64,000 nucleotides of DNA. Origin: Bacteroides sp. An322. Lineage in GTDB: Bacteria > Bacteroidota > Bacteroidia > Bacteroidales > Bacteroidaceae. Below are positions 55,570 to 64,000 of this stretch, in pieces. The DNA lies in assembly GCF_002161765.1 (NCBI RefSeq), contig NZ_NFIN01000013.1, positions 26,708 through 90,707 of the forward strand, given 5' to 3'. The notes below the pieces were generated by a model, which ran no database searches, was not told the origin of the DNA, and was given only the letters and a program-made list of their open reading frames with translations. The position numbers and the translations under genes were made by a program. Positions within the stretch are counted from its first letter, which is position 1. Each line of letters begins with the position of its first letter.

Positions 55570-56533
55570 CAAGATTGTAATCTATCAGACGAATGATGGA
55601 AAGACAGCCATTGATGTGAAATTGGAGAATGACACGGTATGGTTATCTGCCAATCAAATGGCAGCATTATTCGAAAGGGATGAAAAGACCATAAGAAAGC
55701 ACATCAATAATGTATTTTCTGAAAATGAGTTGGAGAAAAAGAACAACACGCATTTTTTGCGTGTTGATGGAGTGAAACAGTCGGTTGCTTTTTATTCTCT
55801 TGATGTCATCATTTCCGTAGGCTATCGTGTAAAAAGCCAGCGCGGCACGCAATTTCGCATTTGGGCAAACAAAGTGTTGAAAGAGTATCTGGTGAAAGGC
55901 TATGCCGTCAATAAGGCCTTGACGGAACAACGCTATACGGAATTGAAACAATTGGTCGCCGTCTTAGGCAGGACGGTCAAGGCACAAGAAACATTGACTT
56001 CCAATGATGCCCTCAATCTGGTAGAAGTGGTTTCCGATTATGCTTATGCCCTCGATACGTTGGATAGGTACGATTATCAGCAGTTGGCGGTAGAGCAGAC
56101 CACTAACGAAGAAAAATTTCGTGCCACCTACGAAGGAGCCATGCAAGCTATCGAAGAATTGAAAGCTAAGTTTGGCGGAAGCCAATGGTTCGCCCATGAG
56201 AAAGACGACTCATTCAAGAGTTCCATCGGGCAGATATACCAGACATTTGGCGGACAAGACCTCTATCCGTCAGTAGAAGAAAAAGCCGCCATGTTGCTTT
56301 ATCTCGTAACCAAGAATCATTCGTTCAGCGATGGCAACAAGCGCATAGCCGCCACGCTATTCTTATGGTTTATGGCAGGCAACGGTATCCTTTACAATCC
56401 GGACGGTACGAAACGCATAGCCGACAACACACTTGTCGCCCTTACGCTGATGATTGCCGAAAGCCGCACGGAGGAAAAAGATGTGATGGTAAAAGTAGTT
56501 GTGAACCTGATAAACAAGAACAACTATGAATAA
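55556..56533 (+). CDS. RhuM-Fic/Doc fusion protein in the Type I restriction locus
   Basis: A 325-residue protein. Residues 1-115 are a RhuM-type domain (VWLSANQMAALFERDEKTI, GVKQSVAFYSLDVIISVGYR) and the C-terminal part is a Fic/Doc fold with the motif HSFSDGNKRIAATLF (about residue 258), which fits HxFxxGNKR. Fic proteins transfer AMP or phosphate groups to proteins; Doc-like versions are toxins. Such RhuM/Fic genes often sit between hsdM and hsdS in Bacteroidales. The gene overlaps hsdM by 14 bp and the hsdS start lies inside its last codons, so all are translationally coupled. Confidence 0.87.
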   Translation: MDLNDKIVIYQTNDGKTAIDVKLENDTVWLSANQMAALFERDEKTIRKHINNVFSENELEKKNNTHFLRVDGVKQSVAFYSLDVIISVGYRVKSQRGTQFRIWANKVLKEYLVKGYAVNKALTEQRYTELKQLVAVLGRTVKAQETLTSNDALNLVEVVSDYAYALDTLDRYDYQQLAVEQTTNEEKFRATYEGAMQAIEELKAKFGGSQWFAHEKDDSFKSSIGQIYQTFGGQDLYPSVEEKAAMLLYLVTKNHSFSDGNKRIAATLFLWFMAGNGILYNPDGTKRIADNTLVALTLMIAESRTEEKDVMVKVVVNLINKNNYE

Positions 56534-56714
56534 GGGAGAAATGAAACGATTGGGCGATTATATCCGCGAGGTGGATGTAAGGAATCGGGATTTAGAGGTG
56601 ACGATTTAGTTAGGTCTAAGTATGACAAAACTATTCCGTCCATCAACTTCTAATATTGTTGGTGTTGATTTAAGCAAATACAAGATAGTATACCCGTTGA
56701 CGGAATTAATTTAG
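56526..56714 (+). pseudogene. hsdS: Truncated hsdS with in-frame stop
   Basis: The frame starts at ATG 56526, inside the Fic gene, and reads MNKGEMKRLGDYIREVDVRN then DLEVTI-TAG (56607-56609). In the same frame it continues as LGLSMTKLFRPSTSNIVGVD, LSKYKIV and stops at 56712-56714. These blocks match the opening of HsdS specificity subunits (typically LGDYIREVD... then GVSI.K.F.PS...KYKIV). A full HsdS is about 400 residues, so most of both DNA-recognition domains are gone. Confidence 0.78.
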
Positions 56715-57225
56715 TGCGTATTTAATTCTGTCAATAGGCTTGTTATTAATGAAGTGATTTAAGCTTATTTCATTTTATTAAAATTATATCAAAATATTAA
56801 AACACAGCGTACAAATTGAATTGTTCTTTTATTATGGGGGACCAAACTCATATATAGTGAAAGTCCAATGTACACTGTGCTCGACAAAGATACGATAAAA
56901 AATGAAATATTGCCTCATCTTTCCAAGGAGGCAAAACGTGGTTATGTCACTCAAAGTTGTCAATTCCTATTTATCGTAGATGACTAAATATCAACATCTA
57001 CTTAAAAAAGAGTAACCTAAACAGCATTAACTGAAGAATACCTACCTTTGCAGCAGCAATTATAAAAATACTAAACTTATCAAAGAACTCTTTGGCTTGG
57101 TGGCAGAAGCCGCTTAGCCGATATGTTGAATTTTTAACGGATTATTATTACAGTTTCTTAGAATTAATCATTACCTTCGCAAATAGCATCAATCTATTAT
57201 CGCATACTTGTAATATGAATTGAAT
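56715..57225. other. Intergenic scar between the two restriction systems
   Basis: About 510 bp, AT-rich. It contains a transposase remnant (56868-56987), an orphan TACCTTTG promoter box (57043-57050) and a short open stretch ending LIKELFGLVAEAA-TAG (57077-57118). No intact gene. Confidence 0.6.
56868..56987 (+). pseudogene. Remnant of an IS5/IS4-type transposase N-terminus
   Basis: The 39-residue frame MYTVLDKDTIKNEILPHLSK, EAKRGYVTQSCQ resembles the start of Bacteroidales IS transposases (usual form: IL..LPHLS.AKRG..T.SC). The rest of the gene and both IS ends are missing. It suggests that an IS helped erode hsdS, which is inference. Confidence 0.5.
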
Positions 57226-57432
57226 ATGGGAACAGAAAAGATAAACAGGCTAAAAATTGTATTAGTAGAACAAGGTAAAACCGGGAAATGGTTAGCCGGG
57301 CAGTTAGGAAAAAACGAAGCCACTGTTTCACGTTGGTGTTCCTATACAAGTCAACCCTCTTTGGAGATGCTGATGAAGATAGCTGAATTGTTAAATGTTG
57401 ATTCTAGAGATCTTATTATTTCACGGAAATAA
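57226..57432 (+). CDS. XRE-family transcriptional regulator (restriction controller)
   Basis: A protein of 68 residues from ATG 57226, with a TTG two codons earlier in the frame. The helix-turn-helix covers EQGKTGKWLAGQLGKNEATVSRWCSYTSQPS, shared in its first half with the fossil upstream of hsdM. Such small controllers regulate the adjacent restriction genes, often delaying nuclease expression. The next gene begins 2 bp after its stop, so it heads a single transcript of three genes. Confidence 0.9.
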   Translation: MGTEKINRLKIVLVEQGKTGKWLAGQLGKNEATVSRWCSYTSQPSLEMLMKIAELLNVDSRDLIISRK

Positions 57433-57434
57433 CA

Positions 57435-60400
57435 ATGGGGACAAACTTCTTCACTAATGAGAAAGAAAATACCCTTCTTGAAAAAATAGAAGGTGTATTC
57501 AAATATAAAAAAGTACATTTCTTTGATGCACTGGTCGGATATTTCCGTGCATCAGGATATTTCCGTATAAGGAAGTTTATACAACAAACTCCCCACATTC
57601 GTATATTGGTTGGCATCAATGTAGATAAGCTGACTTATCAGGCTAATCAACAGGGTTTGCTTTTTAATCCTAACAGAGAGCAATCGCAAGAGGAGTTTTT
57701 TAATGAAATAAAAAAGAATATCCAAGAAGCTAAGTATGATAAAGAAGTAGAGGATGGGATGTATCAATTTATAGAAGATATTGTATCTGGCAGGATTGAA
57801 ATGCGCATTCATCCTAAGCAAAACATACATGCTAAAATCTATATTTTCCGCGAAAAAGTATATCATCCACATGGTTATGGATCGGTTATCACAGGATCAA
57901 GCAACTTGACAGAAGCAGGTCTTGAAAAAAACTTTGAGTTTAATGTAGAGCTAAGATATGATGATGATATTCAGTTTGCTACAGAAACATTTGAAAGATT
58001 ATGGGCTGAATCGGTTGAGATTGATATTTCTCATATCGAAAAGATTAAGACGGAATCCTATTTGAACACCGATTTTACACCATACGAAGTTTATTTGAAA
58101 TTTCTATTGGAATACTTTGGCAAAAGTATAGATTTTGACCCAAACTCTGTGTCAGACTTGCCTAAAGGATATAAGAAATTATCTTATCAGATTGATGCTG
58201 TAAATGATGGCTATTCCAAAATGATGAAACACAATGGATTCTTTCTTTCCGATGTAGTCGGATTGGGGAAAACCATTGTTTCAGCTCTCATTGCCAAGAA
58301 ATTTTTCTTTGCCAACGGATTCCCAATGCATCGCTCTCATACATTGATTATTGTTCCCCCTGCTCTTAAAGAAGGTTGGGAAAGGACAATGACAGAGTTT
58401 AAGCTTGACAATTATAAGATTATCACAAATGGAAGCCTGCATAAATTAAAGAATCCGTCACTTTATGATTTGGTTATCGTTGATGAAGCACATAAATTCA
58501 GAAGCGATACAGCCTCCATGTATAATGAATTACAGAAATTATGCAAGACCAAAACATTGCATGCTGACGGTAGTCTGCATGACAAGAAAGTGATACTTGT
58601 ATCTGCAACTCCATTGAATAATAAACCGGAAGACATTGCCAACTTAGTTTATCTGTTTCAGGATTCCAAAGACAGTACGTTGGAAGAAGGCAATCTGCAG
58701 CGCTTTTTCCGTGAGCAGATTGATAAGTATAGAAAAGCAAAAGACCTGAAAGATATAGAATTAATCTCTAAGGAAGTAAAAGCAATCTACGAAAAGATTC
58801 GCGTTAAGGTAGTGGAGCCATTGACTGTGCGTCGCACCCGTACAGACTTAATGGAAAATGAGGCTTACCGAAAAGACTTGGAAAAGCAGAATGTTCATTT
58901 TCCGGATGTAAAAGCTCCGCATAAGATTTATTATCAACTTGATACGGAATTGGAGGAATTGTATGATAAAACTATCAGATATTTAAAAGGGAAAGAAAAA
59001 GGCACGTTGAAATACTATCGCTATCAAGCCATAAAGTATTTGCTTCCTCCTAAAAAAGATAAATATAAGAAAGCAGACTTGATTTCTATTCAGTTGGCAG
59101 GTATCATGAAAACATTACTCGTCAAGCGAATAGACAGCAGTTTCTATGCATTTAAACAATCTCTAAAAAGATACTATCAGGCTAATAAAGTGATGCTTGA
59201 TATGTTTGAAAAGGGAGTGATATATATTGCTCCTAATTTAAAAGTCAATGAATTGCTAAGCGAAGGACGGGAAGATGAACTCATTCAACAGATAGAAGAA
59301 GCACAATATACTGATCCGACTATTGAAGTCTGTACCCCTGAAGATTTTGAAACAATCTTTATAGATGGATTGAAACAAGACGGACAAATATTGAAAGAAT
59401 TGGTTGAATCGTGGGATAAGGTAACTTACGACCCCAAACTGGATATCTTTATCAATGAATATATGAAAGGTAAACTGTTTGATAAATCCATTAATCAAGA
59501 AGGTAAACTTGTCATCTTTTCAGAAAGTAAAGAAACTACCAAATATTTGTCTGATGCGTTAAAAGCAAACGGGTTCAATTGCGTTTTGACCGTTCAGAGT
59601 GATAACCGGAACGATAAAATGCCTGCCCTTGAAGCTAACTTCGATGCCAACTATAAAGGCGAAAAAAAGAATGATTATAATATAGTCATCTCAACTGAGG
59701 TCTTGGCAGAAGGGGTTAATTTGCACCGCGCCAATGTCATCGTCAATTATGATACGCCTTGGAACTCTACAAGGCTGATGCAGCGTATCGGTCGGGTAAA
59801 CCGCATTGGAAGTACTGCAAAAGAAGTGCATATCTTTAACTTCTTCCCAACAGCCAAAGTCAATAATGATATTGAATTAGAGAAAAAAGCAAAGATGAAA
59901 CTGTTTGCTTTCCATGCAGCATTGGGTGAAGACAGCCAAATTTATTCCACAGATGAGAGTCCTGAAAGTTTTGGATTGTTTGACAAGAATGTGGATGAGG
60001 AAAGGGATGAAAAGCTACGCTATCTGATGTGGTTGAGACAACTGAAAGAAGAAAATCCCGATTTGATAAAGCGGATAAATAAGATGCCTTTAAGAGCACG
60101 CGTGGGCAGAAAAAGCAAACTTATCCCTATGAGTACCATCGTTTTCATTCGCAATAAAAGAAGAGATGCATTTACTTTTATTCGTGAAGACGGCAGCATC
60201 GAAGAACTGACTTTTTTAGAAGCAGTAAAAGAGTTTGAAGCAAGGATAGAAGAGAAGGCAATCCCCTTGCATGACAAACATCATGAGCAAGTGGCAAAAG
60301 CGATAGACATTTTTTCGAAAAAAGAAGATGAGTCAAGAGCTATCACCAAAAAAGTGGTTTCTAGTCAAGGACCTAATGAGAAAAAGGCATTAGCTTATCT

Positions 60401-60704
60401 TGATGGTTTTGTACATGTTCCTAACATCACCAATGAAGAGGTGGATTTGATAGAAAAAGCCAAACGTGCTATTTCCACAGGAAGATTCCAACAGCTGCAA
60501 CGGGATATAAATAAATTACAAAATGCAGTCAAGAAAACACCTGTGAAAACAGTCGTATTATTAGAACGACTTATGAAAATAATAACTTCTTATCCGCTTG
60601 AACATGTCGGGTTGAATAACTTTGAGGATCAAGCAATAAGCAAAGAACGATATGTAAAGGAGTTAATACCGGAAATTATTATCTCCGAAAGTTTTAATCT
60701 TTAA
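57435..60704 (+). CDS. PLD-nuclease/SNF2-type helicase fusion of a restriction system
   Basis: A 1089-residue protein. The N-terminal part is a phospholipase D-like nuclease of the NgoFVII type, with HAKIYIF (about residue 132) and GSSNLTEAGL (about 155). It is followed by a SNF2-type superfamily 2 helicase: GLGKT (about 276), DEAH (about 350), SATPLNN (about 390) and QRIGRVNRIG (about 783), with the linking signature VIFSESKETTKYLS and NVIVNYDTPWN. The last 150 residues are helical. A nuclease plus translocase with an adjacent methyltransferase implies restriction of unmodified DNA. It is not HsdR. Confidence 0.88.
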   Translation: MGTNFFTNEKENTLLEKIEGVFKYKKVHFFDALVGYFRASGYFRIRKFIQQTPHIRILVGINVDKLTYQANQQGLLFNPNREQSQEEFFNEIKKNIQEAKYDKEVEDGMYQFIEDIVSGRIEMRIHPKQNIHAKIYIFREKVYHPHGYGSVITGSSNLTEAGLEKNFEFNVELRYDDDIQFATETFERLWAESVEIDISHIEKIKTESYLNTDFTPYEVYLKFLLEYFGKSIDFDPNSVSDLPKGYKKLSYQIDAVNDGYSKMMKHNGFFLSDVVGLGKTIVSALIAKKFFFANGFPMHRSHTLIIVPPALKEGWERTMTEFKLDNYKIITNGSLHKLKNPSLYDLVIVDEAHKFRSDTASMYNELQKLCKTKTLHADGSLHDKKVILVSATPLNNKPEDIANLVYLFQDSKDSTLEEGNLQRFFREQIDKYRKAKDLKDIELISKEVKAIYEKIRVKVVEPLTVRRTRTDLMENEAYRKDLEKQNVHFPDVKAPHKIYYQLDTELEELYDKTIRYLKGKEKGTLKYYRYQAIKYLLPPKKDKYKKADLISIQLAGIMKTLLVKRIDSSFYAFKQSLKRYYQANKVMLDMFEKGVIYIAPNLKVNELLSEGREDELIQQIEEAQYTDPTIEVCTPEDFETIFIDGLKQDGQILKELVESWDKVTYDPKLDIFINEYMKGKLFDKSINQEGKLVIFSESKETTKYLSDALKANGFNCVLTVQSDNRNDKMPALEANFDANYKGEKKNDYNIVISTEVLAEGVNLHRANVIVNYDTPWNSTRLMQRIGRVNRIGSTAKEVHIFNFFPTAKVNNDIELEKKAKMKLFAFHAALGEDSQIYSTDESPESFGLFDKNVDEERDEKLRYLMWLRQLKEENPDLIKRINKMPLRARVGRKSKLIPMSTIVFIRNKRRDAFTFIREDGSIEELTFLEAVKEFEARIEEKAIPLHDKHHEQVAKAIDIFSKKEDESRAITKKVVSSQGPNEKKALAYLDGFVHVPNITNEEVDLIEKAKRAISTGRFQQLQRDINKLQNAVKKTPVKTVVLLERLMKIITSYPLEHVGLNNFEDQAISKERYVKELIPEIIISESFNL

Positions 60705-60715
60705 TATGTATAAGA

Positions 60716-63700
60716 ATGACGTCAGTTGAATTAAAAAATAAGTTATCTGCCAAGTTTGATTTCGAACAGTGGATTGGCATCTTAAGAGAAATGTTTCCTA
60801 AAGTTGAAATCTTTTCTCATATAAACCAAGTATTCCATACGTTGGTTAAAAATGGTGGGCAAACGGGTATTATTCGTTTAGATGACGGACGCTCATTGGC
60901 TATTTACACATTTGAGGTTTCGGATAAGGTACTTATTAATCGCAATCGCAAAGGCTTGCGCGACATCGCAGCACAAACCATTGACCAATCTATCATTCAT
61001 GGAGTTTTAGCTTTTTATTATTCGAAGGATGTTGCGGACTACCGGTTAACTTATATAGCCAAACAATCTTCTTTCAACGAGAACGGAGAATTAATAAAAT
61101 CCGAGACTGCCCCTAAAAGATATACTTTCCTATTGGGAGAGAACGAACCGTGCAGAACAGCTTCCAACCGTCTGTATGAACTTATCACAAAAAAGAAAAA
61201 AGGTTCTGTCTGTTTGGCTGATGTAACGGAAGCTTTTTCCGTGGAGCGTCTTAATAAAGATTTCTTTGCAGGATATAGAGCACAATATTTCAATTTTCTG
61301 AGGCTACTTGCCGACACCAAACAAAATCGGGATTATGTCAAGAAGCTGCTTGGACGTTTGGTCTTTCTGCAATTTCTTCAGAAGAAAGGTTGGATGGGAG
61401 TCCCTGCCTCTCGTTCAGATTGGGAAGGTGGGGATAAAAACTACCTCTGTCATTTGATTGAACATTATAAAGAGAATGACCGCCTGTTAAGCGATGTACT
61501 CGAACCCCTATTTTTTAATACACTGAATGAAAAACGGGAAGGGGACATTGCTGATGCTCGTTTGGGTGAGAATATCAAAATCCCATACCTCAACGGTGGT
61601 CTATTCGAAAAAGACAGCATAGACAAACTGGATATAGATTTTCCATACTCTCATTTTAAGGAACTAATGGATTTCTTTTCCATATACAATTTCACTATAG
61701 ATGAGAACGATCCGGATGATAGCGAGGTGGGCATTGATCCTGAAATGTTAGGACATATCTTTGAAAATCTTTTGGAAGACAATAAGGATAAAGGAGCGTT
61801 TTATACGCCGAAGGAAATAGTGCAGTATATGTGTCGCCAAAGCATCATTCAATATCTGAAAACCCACGAGCCAAACGAACAGTATGCTGAACCGATAGAG
61901 CGATTGATAAATGATGGAATTGTAATGCCAATACTTCAAACAAAAACTGTGGCTTCTCGATTAATACAATTACTTAAAGATGTGAAAGTGTGCGACCCTG
62001 CTATTGGGTCTGGAGCTTTCCCTATGGGTATTCTATATGTATTGTACCACACTATTCATCATTTGCAATCCCATGCTGAGCCTAACAAGAGTTTTGATTC
62101 GACACAAACAAAGCTTGACATCATCCAAAATAATATTTTTGGAGTGGACATAGAGCAAGGTGCTGTAGATATTGCACGTTTGCGCTTTTGGCTAGCACTG
62201 GTAGTAGATGAAGTTTCACCTCAGCCACTGCCAAATTTGGATTATAAAATAATGTGTGGTAACTCATTATTAAACCGATATGATATAGATGAATCTTTAG
62301 AAGCAATCTTTGATTCCTATAATGAAACTTGTGATGAAAAAGACCAATTATCACTTGAAAGATATAAGCAATTAGTAGTAAATTACGCTACTACTTCCAG
62401 CCATATCACAAAACAACATTTGAAAGAAACCATTGATTGCATAAAAAGAGTGTTTCGTTCAGAATTAACCGATAGAGAGCGTTCTAAATTAAGAAAACTG
62501 AAAAGTAAAATCATTGATTTGGAATCCCCCTCACTTTTTGAACGTACAGAACAAGAAAAAAAAGGTCTTGTAAAGCTTAAAGCTAAACTGAAAGAACTTG
62601 AAAAAGAACAGACTACTATAGAAAGTAATAAACTGTATAAGGATTCATTTGAATGGCGATTCGAGTTCCCACAGCTTTTAAATAAAGAAGGAGAATTTAT
62701 AGGGTTTGACATAGTTATAGGTAATCCTCCTTTCGGAGCATCATTCACTATTGCAGAAAAGAATGTGCTGAAAGCCCGTTATTCAGATGTACACATGCGT
62801 ACACCCGAAAGCTATTGTTATTTCATTTCCTTAGCTTTTAGGTTGGCAAGAAATACTGGGGTAGTTTCTTATATTGTTCCTAATAACATGTTCTTTCAAA
62901 ACGAAAACGAAAAAACACGCTCTTTACTGTTGTTCAAGCATCAGTTAGTCCGTGCTATAAATTTAGGAGATAATACTTTTGAAAATGCAGATGTACCTAC
63001 ATGCATTTTCGTATCAAAAGTGCAACATAAAGAAATATATGATATTGCCTATTCTGATTATAGGATGTGTAATATTCATGATATAGAATGGGATAAAAAT
63101 ATAGAAAACACGTCATCTACTTTAATCCAATCTGTCCCAGCTTATGTAGTAGGTTTATCTAATGAGGATATTAGAATATTAGGAACAATAAGAGAACAAG
63201 GGGTTTCTATTGATTCCATTGCAGAAGAAATGGCAAGTGGTATATCAACTGGAGGTGACAACATTTTTAAAATAAACAAAGATTTTGCAATCTCTCACTC
63301 TATTGAAAATCAGATACTTTTTCCTGTTGTTGTTGGAAGTAATATTGATAGGTATATTATAACTCATAATGATGAATATATAATTTACACAACAAGAGAA
63401 ACGGATATAGAACGATATCCCAATACAAAAAAATATCTCATGTCATTTATAGAAAAACTGAAAAACAGAAGTGAATCTAAAAAAGGCATATTACCATGGT
63501 TTTCGTTAAATAGAAATAGATATAAAGAGCTTTTTGCAGAACCTAAAATAATTATGCGTCAGACCTCCGATAGTATTCGTTGCGTATATGACGAAAATGG
63601 TTTTTATGTATTAGATAGCATTCTTGTATTAAAAAAGAATACTAGTCTATATAGCTATAAATATATAGCAACTGTTTTAAATTCAAAATTGACAGATTAT

Positions 63701-64000
63701 TTGTACAAAAAATTAACTCAGGAAGAAGGACGTACTTTTGCTCAAGTAAAACCTATTAATGTGCGTAAATTGTACATTCCTAAAGCTTCCGAAGAAGACC
63801 AAGAGATATTGTCTATACTCTATGATTATATGGCTGTCCTTAAAGGAAATAATATGCCACAGCCTATTTCCTCTATGAATGTTCTATTTATAGATCTTTT
63901 TGAGAGAATTATAGACGGATGCATCTACGAATTATTTTTCAGAGAACACATGAAAGAAAGGGGCATAGATATTATGACTTATCTCCCTTCATTTCTTAAA
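60716..64000 (+). CDS. Eco57I-like N6-adenine methyltransferase, partner of the PLD-helicase (partial)
   Basis: The frame is open from ATG 60716 to the window end (1095 codons) and continues beyond. An N-terminal domain (residues 1-260, including RRYTFLLG-like KRYTFLLGENEPCRT) precedes the adenine-methyltransferase core: YTPKEIVQYM (about 365), motif I CDPAIGSGAFPMG (about 427), FGVDIEQGAVDIARLRFWLA, motif IV GNPPFGASF (about 670) and a target-recognition region with ADVPTCIF and YTTRETDIERYP. It starts 11 bp after the helicase stop. Type IIG/Eco57I-like enzymes can also cut DNA, but here the PLD protein probably supplies the nuclease. Confidence 0.85.
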   Translation, partial: MTSVELKNKLSAKFDFEQWIGILREMFPKVEIFSHINQVFHTLVKNGGQTGIIRLDDGRSLAIYTFEVSDKVLINRNRKGLRDIAAQTIDQSIIHGVLAFYYSKDVADYRLTYIAKQSSFNENGELIKSETAPKRYTFLLGENEPCRTASNRLYELITKKKKGSVCLADVTEAFSVERLNKDFFAGYRAQYFNFLRLLADTKQNRDYVKKLLGRLVFLQFLQKKGWMGVPASRSDWEGGDKNYLCHLIEHYKENDRLLSDVLEPLFFNTLNEKREGDIADARLGENIKIPYLNGGLFEKDSIDKLDIDFPYSHFKELMDFFSIYNFTIDENDPDDSEVGIDPEMLGHIFENLLEDNKDKGAFYTPKEIVQYMCRQSIIQYLKTHEPNEQYAEPIERLINDGIVMPILQTKTVASRLIQLLKDVKVCDPAIGSGAFPMGILYVLYHTIHHLQSHAEPNKSFDSTQTKLDIIQNNIFGVDIEQGAVDIARLRFWLALVVDEVSPQPLPNLDYKIMCGNSLLNRYDIDESLEAIFDSYNETCDEKDQLSLERYKQLVVNYATTSSHITKQHLKETIDCIKRVFRSELTDRERSKLRKLKSKIIDLESPSLFERTEQEKKGLVKLKAKLKELEKEQTTIESNKLYKDSFEWRFEFPQLLNKEGEFIGFDIVIGNPPFGASFTIAEKNVLKARYSDVHMRTPESYCYFISLAFRLARNTGVVSYIVPNNMFFQNENEKTRSLLLFKHQLVRAINLGDNTFENADVPTCIFVSKVQHKEIYDIAYSDYRMCNIHDIEWDKNIENTSSTLIQSVPAYVVGLSNEDIRILGTIREQGVSIDSIAEEMASGISTGGDNIFKINKDFAISHSIENQILFPVVVGSNIDRYIITHNDEYIIYTTRETDIERYPNTKKYLMSFIEKLKNRSESKKGILPWFSLNRNRYKELFAEPKIIMRQTSDSIRCVYDENGFYVLDSILVLKKNTSLYSYKYIATVLNSKLTDYLYKKLTQEEGRTFAQVKPINVRKLYIPKASEEDQEILSILYDYMAVLKGNNMPQPISSMNVLFIDLFERIIDGCIYELFFREHMKERGIDIMTYLPSFLK

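Noticed and set aside
54343..55572. A 409-residue minus-strand open frame.
   Set aside because: It lies exactly opposite hsdM, which has clear methyltransferase motifs; no motif is seen in the antisense translation.
57435..60704. Reading the helicase as HsdR of the Type I locus.
   Set aside because: It has an N-terminal PLD nuclease and SNF2-type motifs, not the HsdR nuclease and translocase layout, and has its own controller and methyltransferase.
57226..64000. Assignment to DISARM.
   Set aside because: DISARM has a DrmA helicase with DUF1998 and separate DrmB and PLD DrmC genes; here PLD and helicase are fused and no DUF1998 protein is seen.

Overview
The window looks like a chromosomal segment of a gut Bacteroidales bacterium, most likely Bacteroidaceae (Bacteroides/Phocaeicola). 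The evidence is the gene set (methylmalonyl-CoA mutase MutA/MutB, DUF5687 exporter, DUF3078 protein, AspT/YidE-type transporter, Bacteroidales-type secreted proteins and lipoproteins) and the repeated TTTG-N19..22-TAnnTTTG promoter pattern with few clear Shine-Dalgarno sites. No rRNA or tRNA gene was seen.

Layout. Positions 1-3450 (+) hold the end of an unknown gene, a secreted protein and a large UvrD-type helicase with a membrane anchor and a nuclease-like insert. 3705-9331 carries a pyridoxal/pyridoxamine kinase and the two methylmalonyl-CoA mutase genes; these are pushed apart by a small cassette encoding a GxxExxY (PD-(D/E)XK) protein between inverted repeats. 9543-24661 is housekeeping: transporter, HAD hydrolase, DPP-like S9 peptidase, Nim-like flavoprotein, iron alcohol dehydrogenase, NlpC/P60 lipoprotein, ABC exporter, M16 peptidase and thioredoxin reductase. 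The intergenic spaces carry many fold-back hairpins, several of the same sequence family that borders the GxxExxY gene. 24804-31733 holds an M50-like peptidase, a transglutaminase-like protein, formate-tetrahydrofolate ligase, an M23-like protein and a CAT-like acetyltransferase.

31816-34885 is an FKBP-McrB-McrC cassette bounded by a 39-bp direct repeat; mcrB is broken by one in-frame TAA. 35188-38146 is a compact run of acetyltransferases and small proteins with overlapping start and stop codons. 38183-52629 is core again: yidC, pyrG, a five-gene run from pyrB and pyrI to glyA, and a class A penicillin-binding protein.

52828-64000 ends in a defence island. A Type I restriction locus (hsdM, a RhuM-Fic gene, an hsdS stump, no hsdR) is preceded by a 17-codon fossil of an XRE controller. 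After a transposase remnant comes an intact XRE controller, a 1089-aa PLD-nuclease/SNF2-helicase fusion and an Eco57I-like adenine methyltransferase that runs off the window end. This last three-gene set is the best candidate for a little-described restriction or anti-phage system. The island reads as layered gain and decay: a dead McrBC, a dismantled Type I system and a newer-looking intact cassette.
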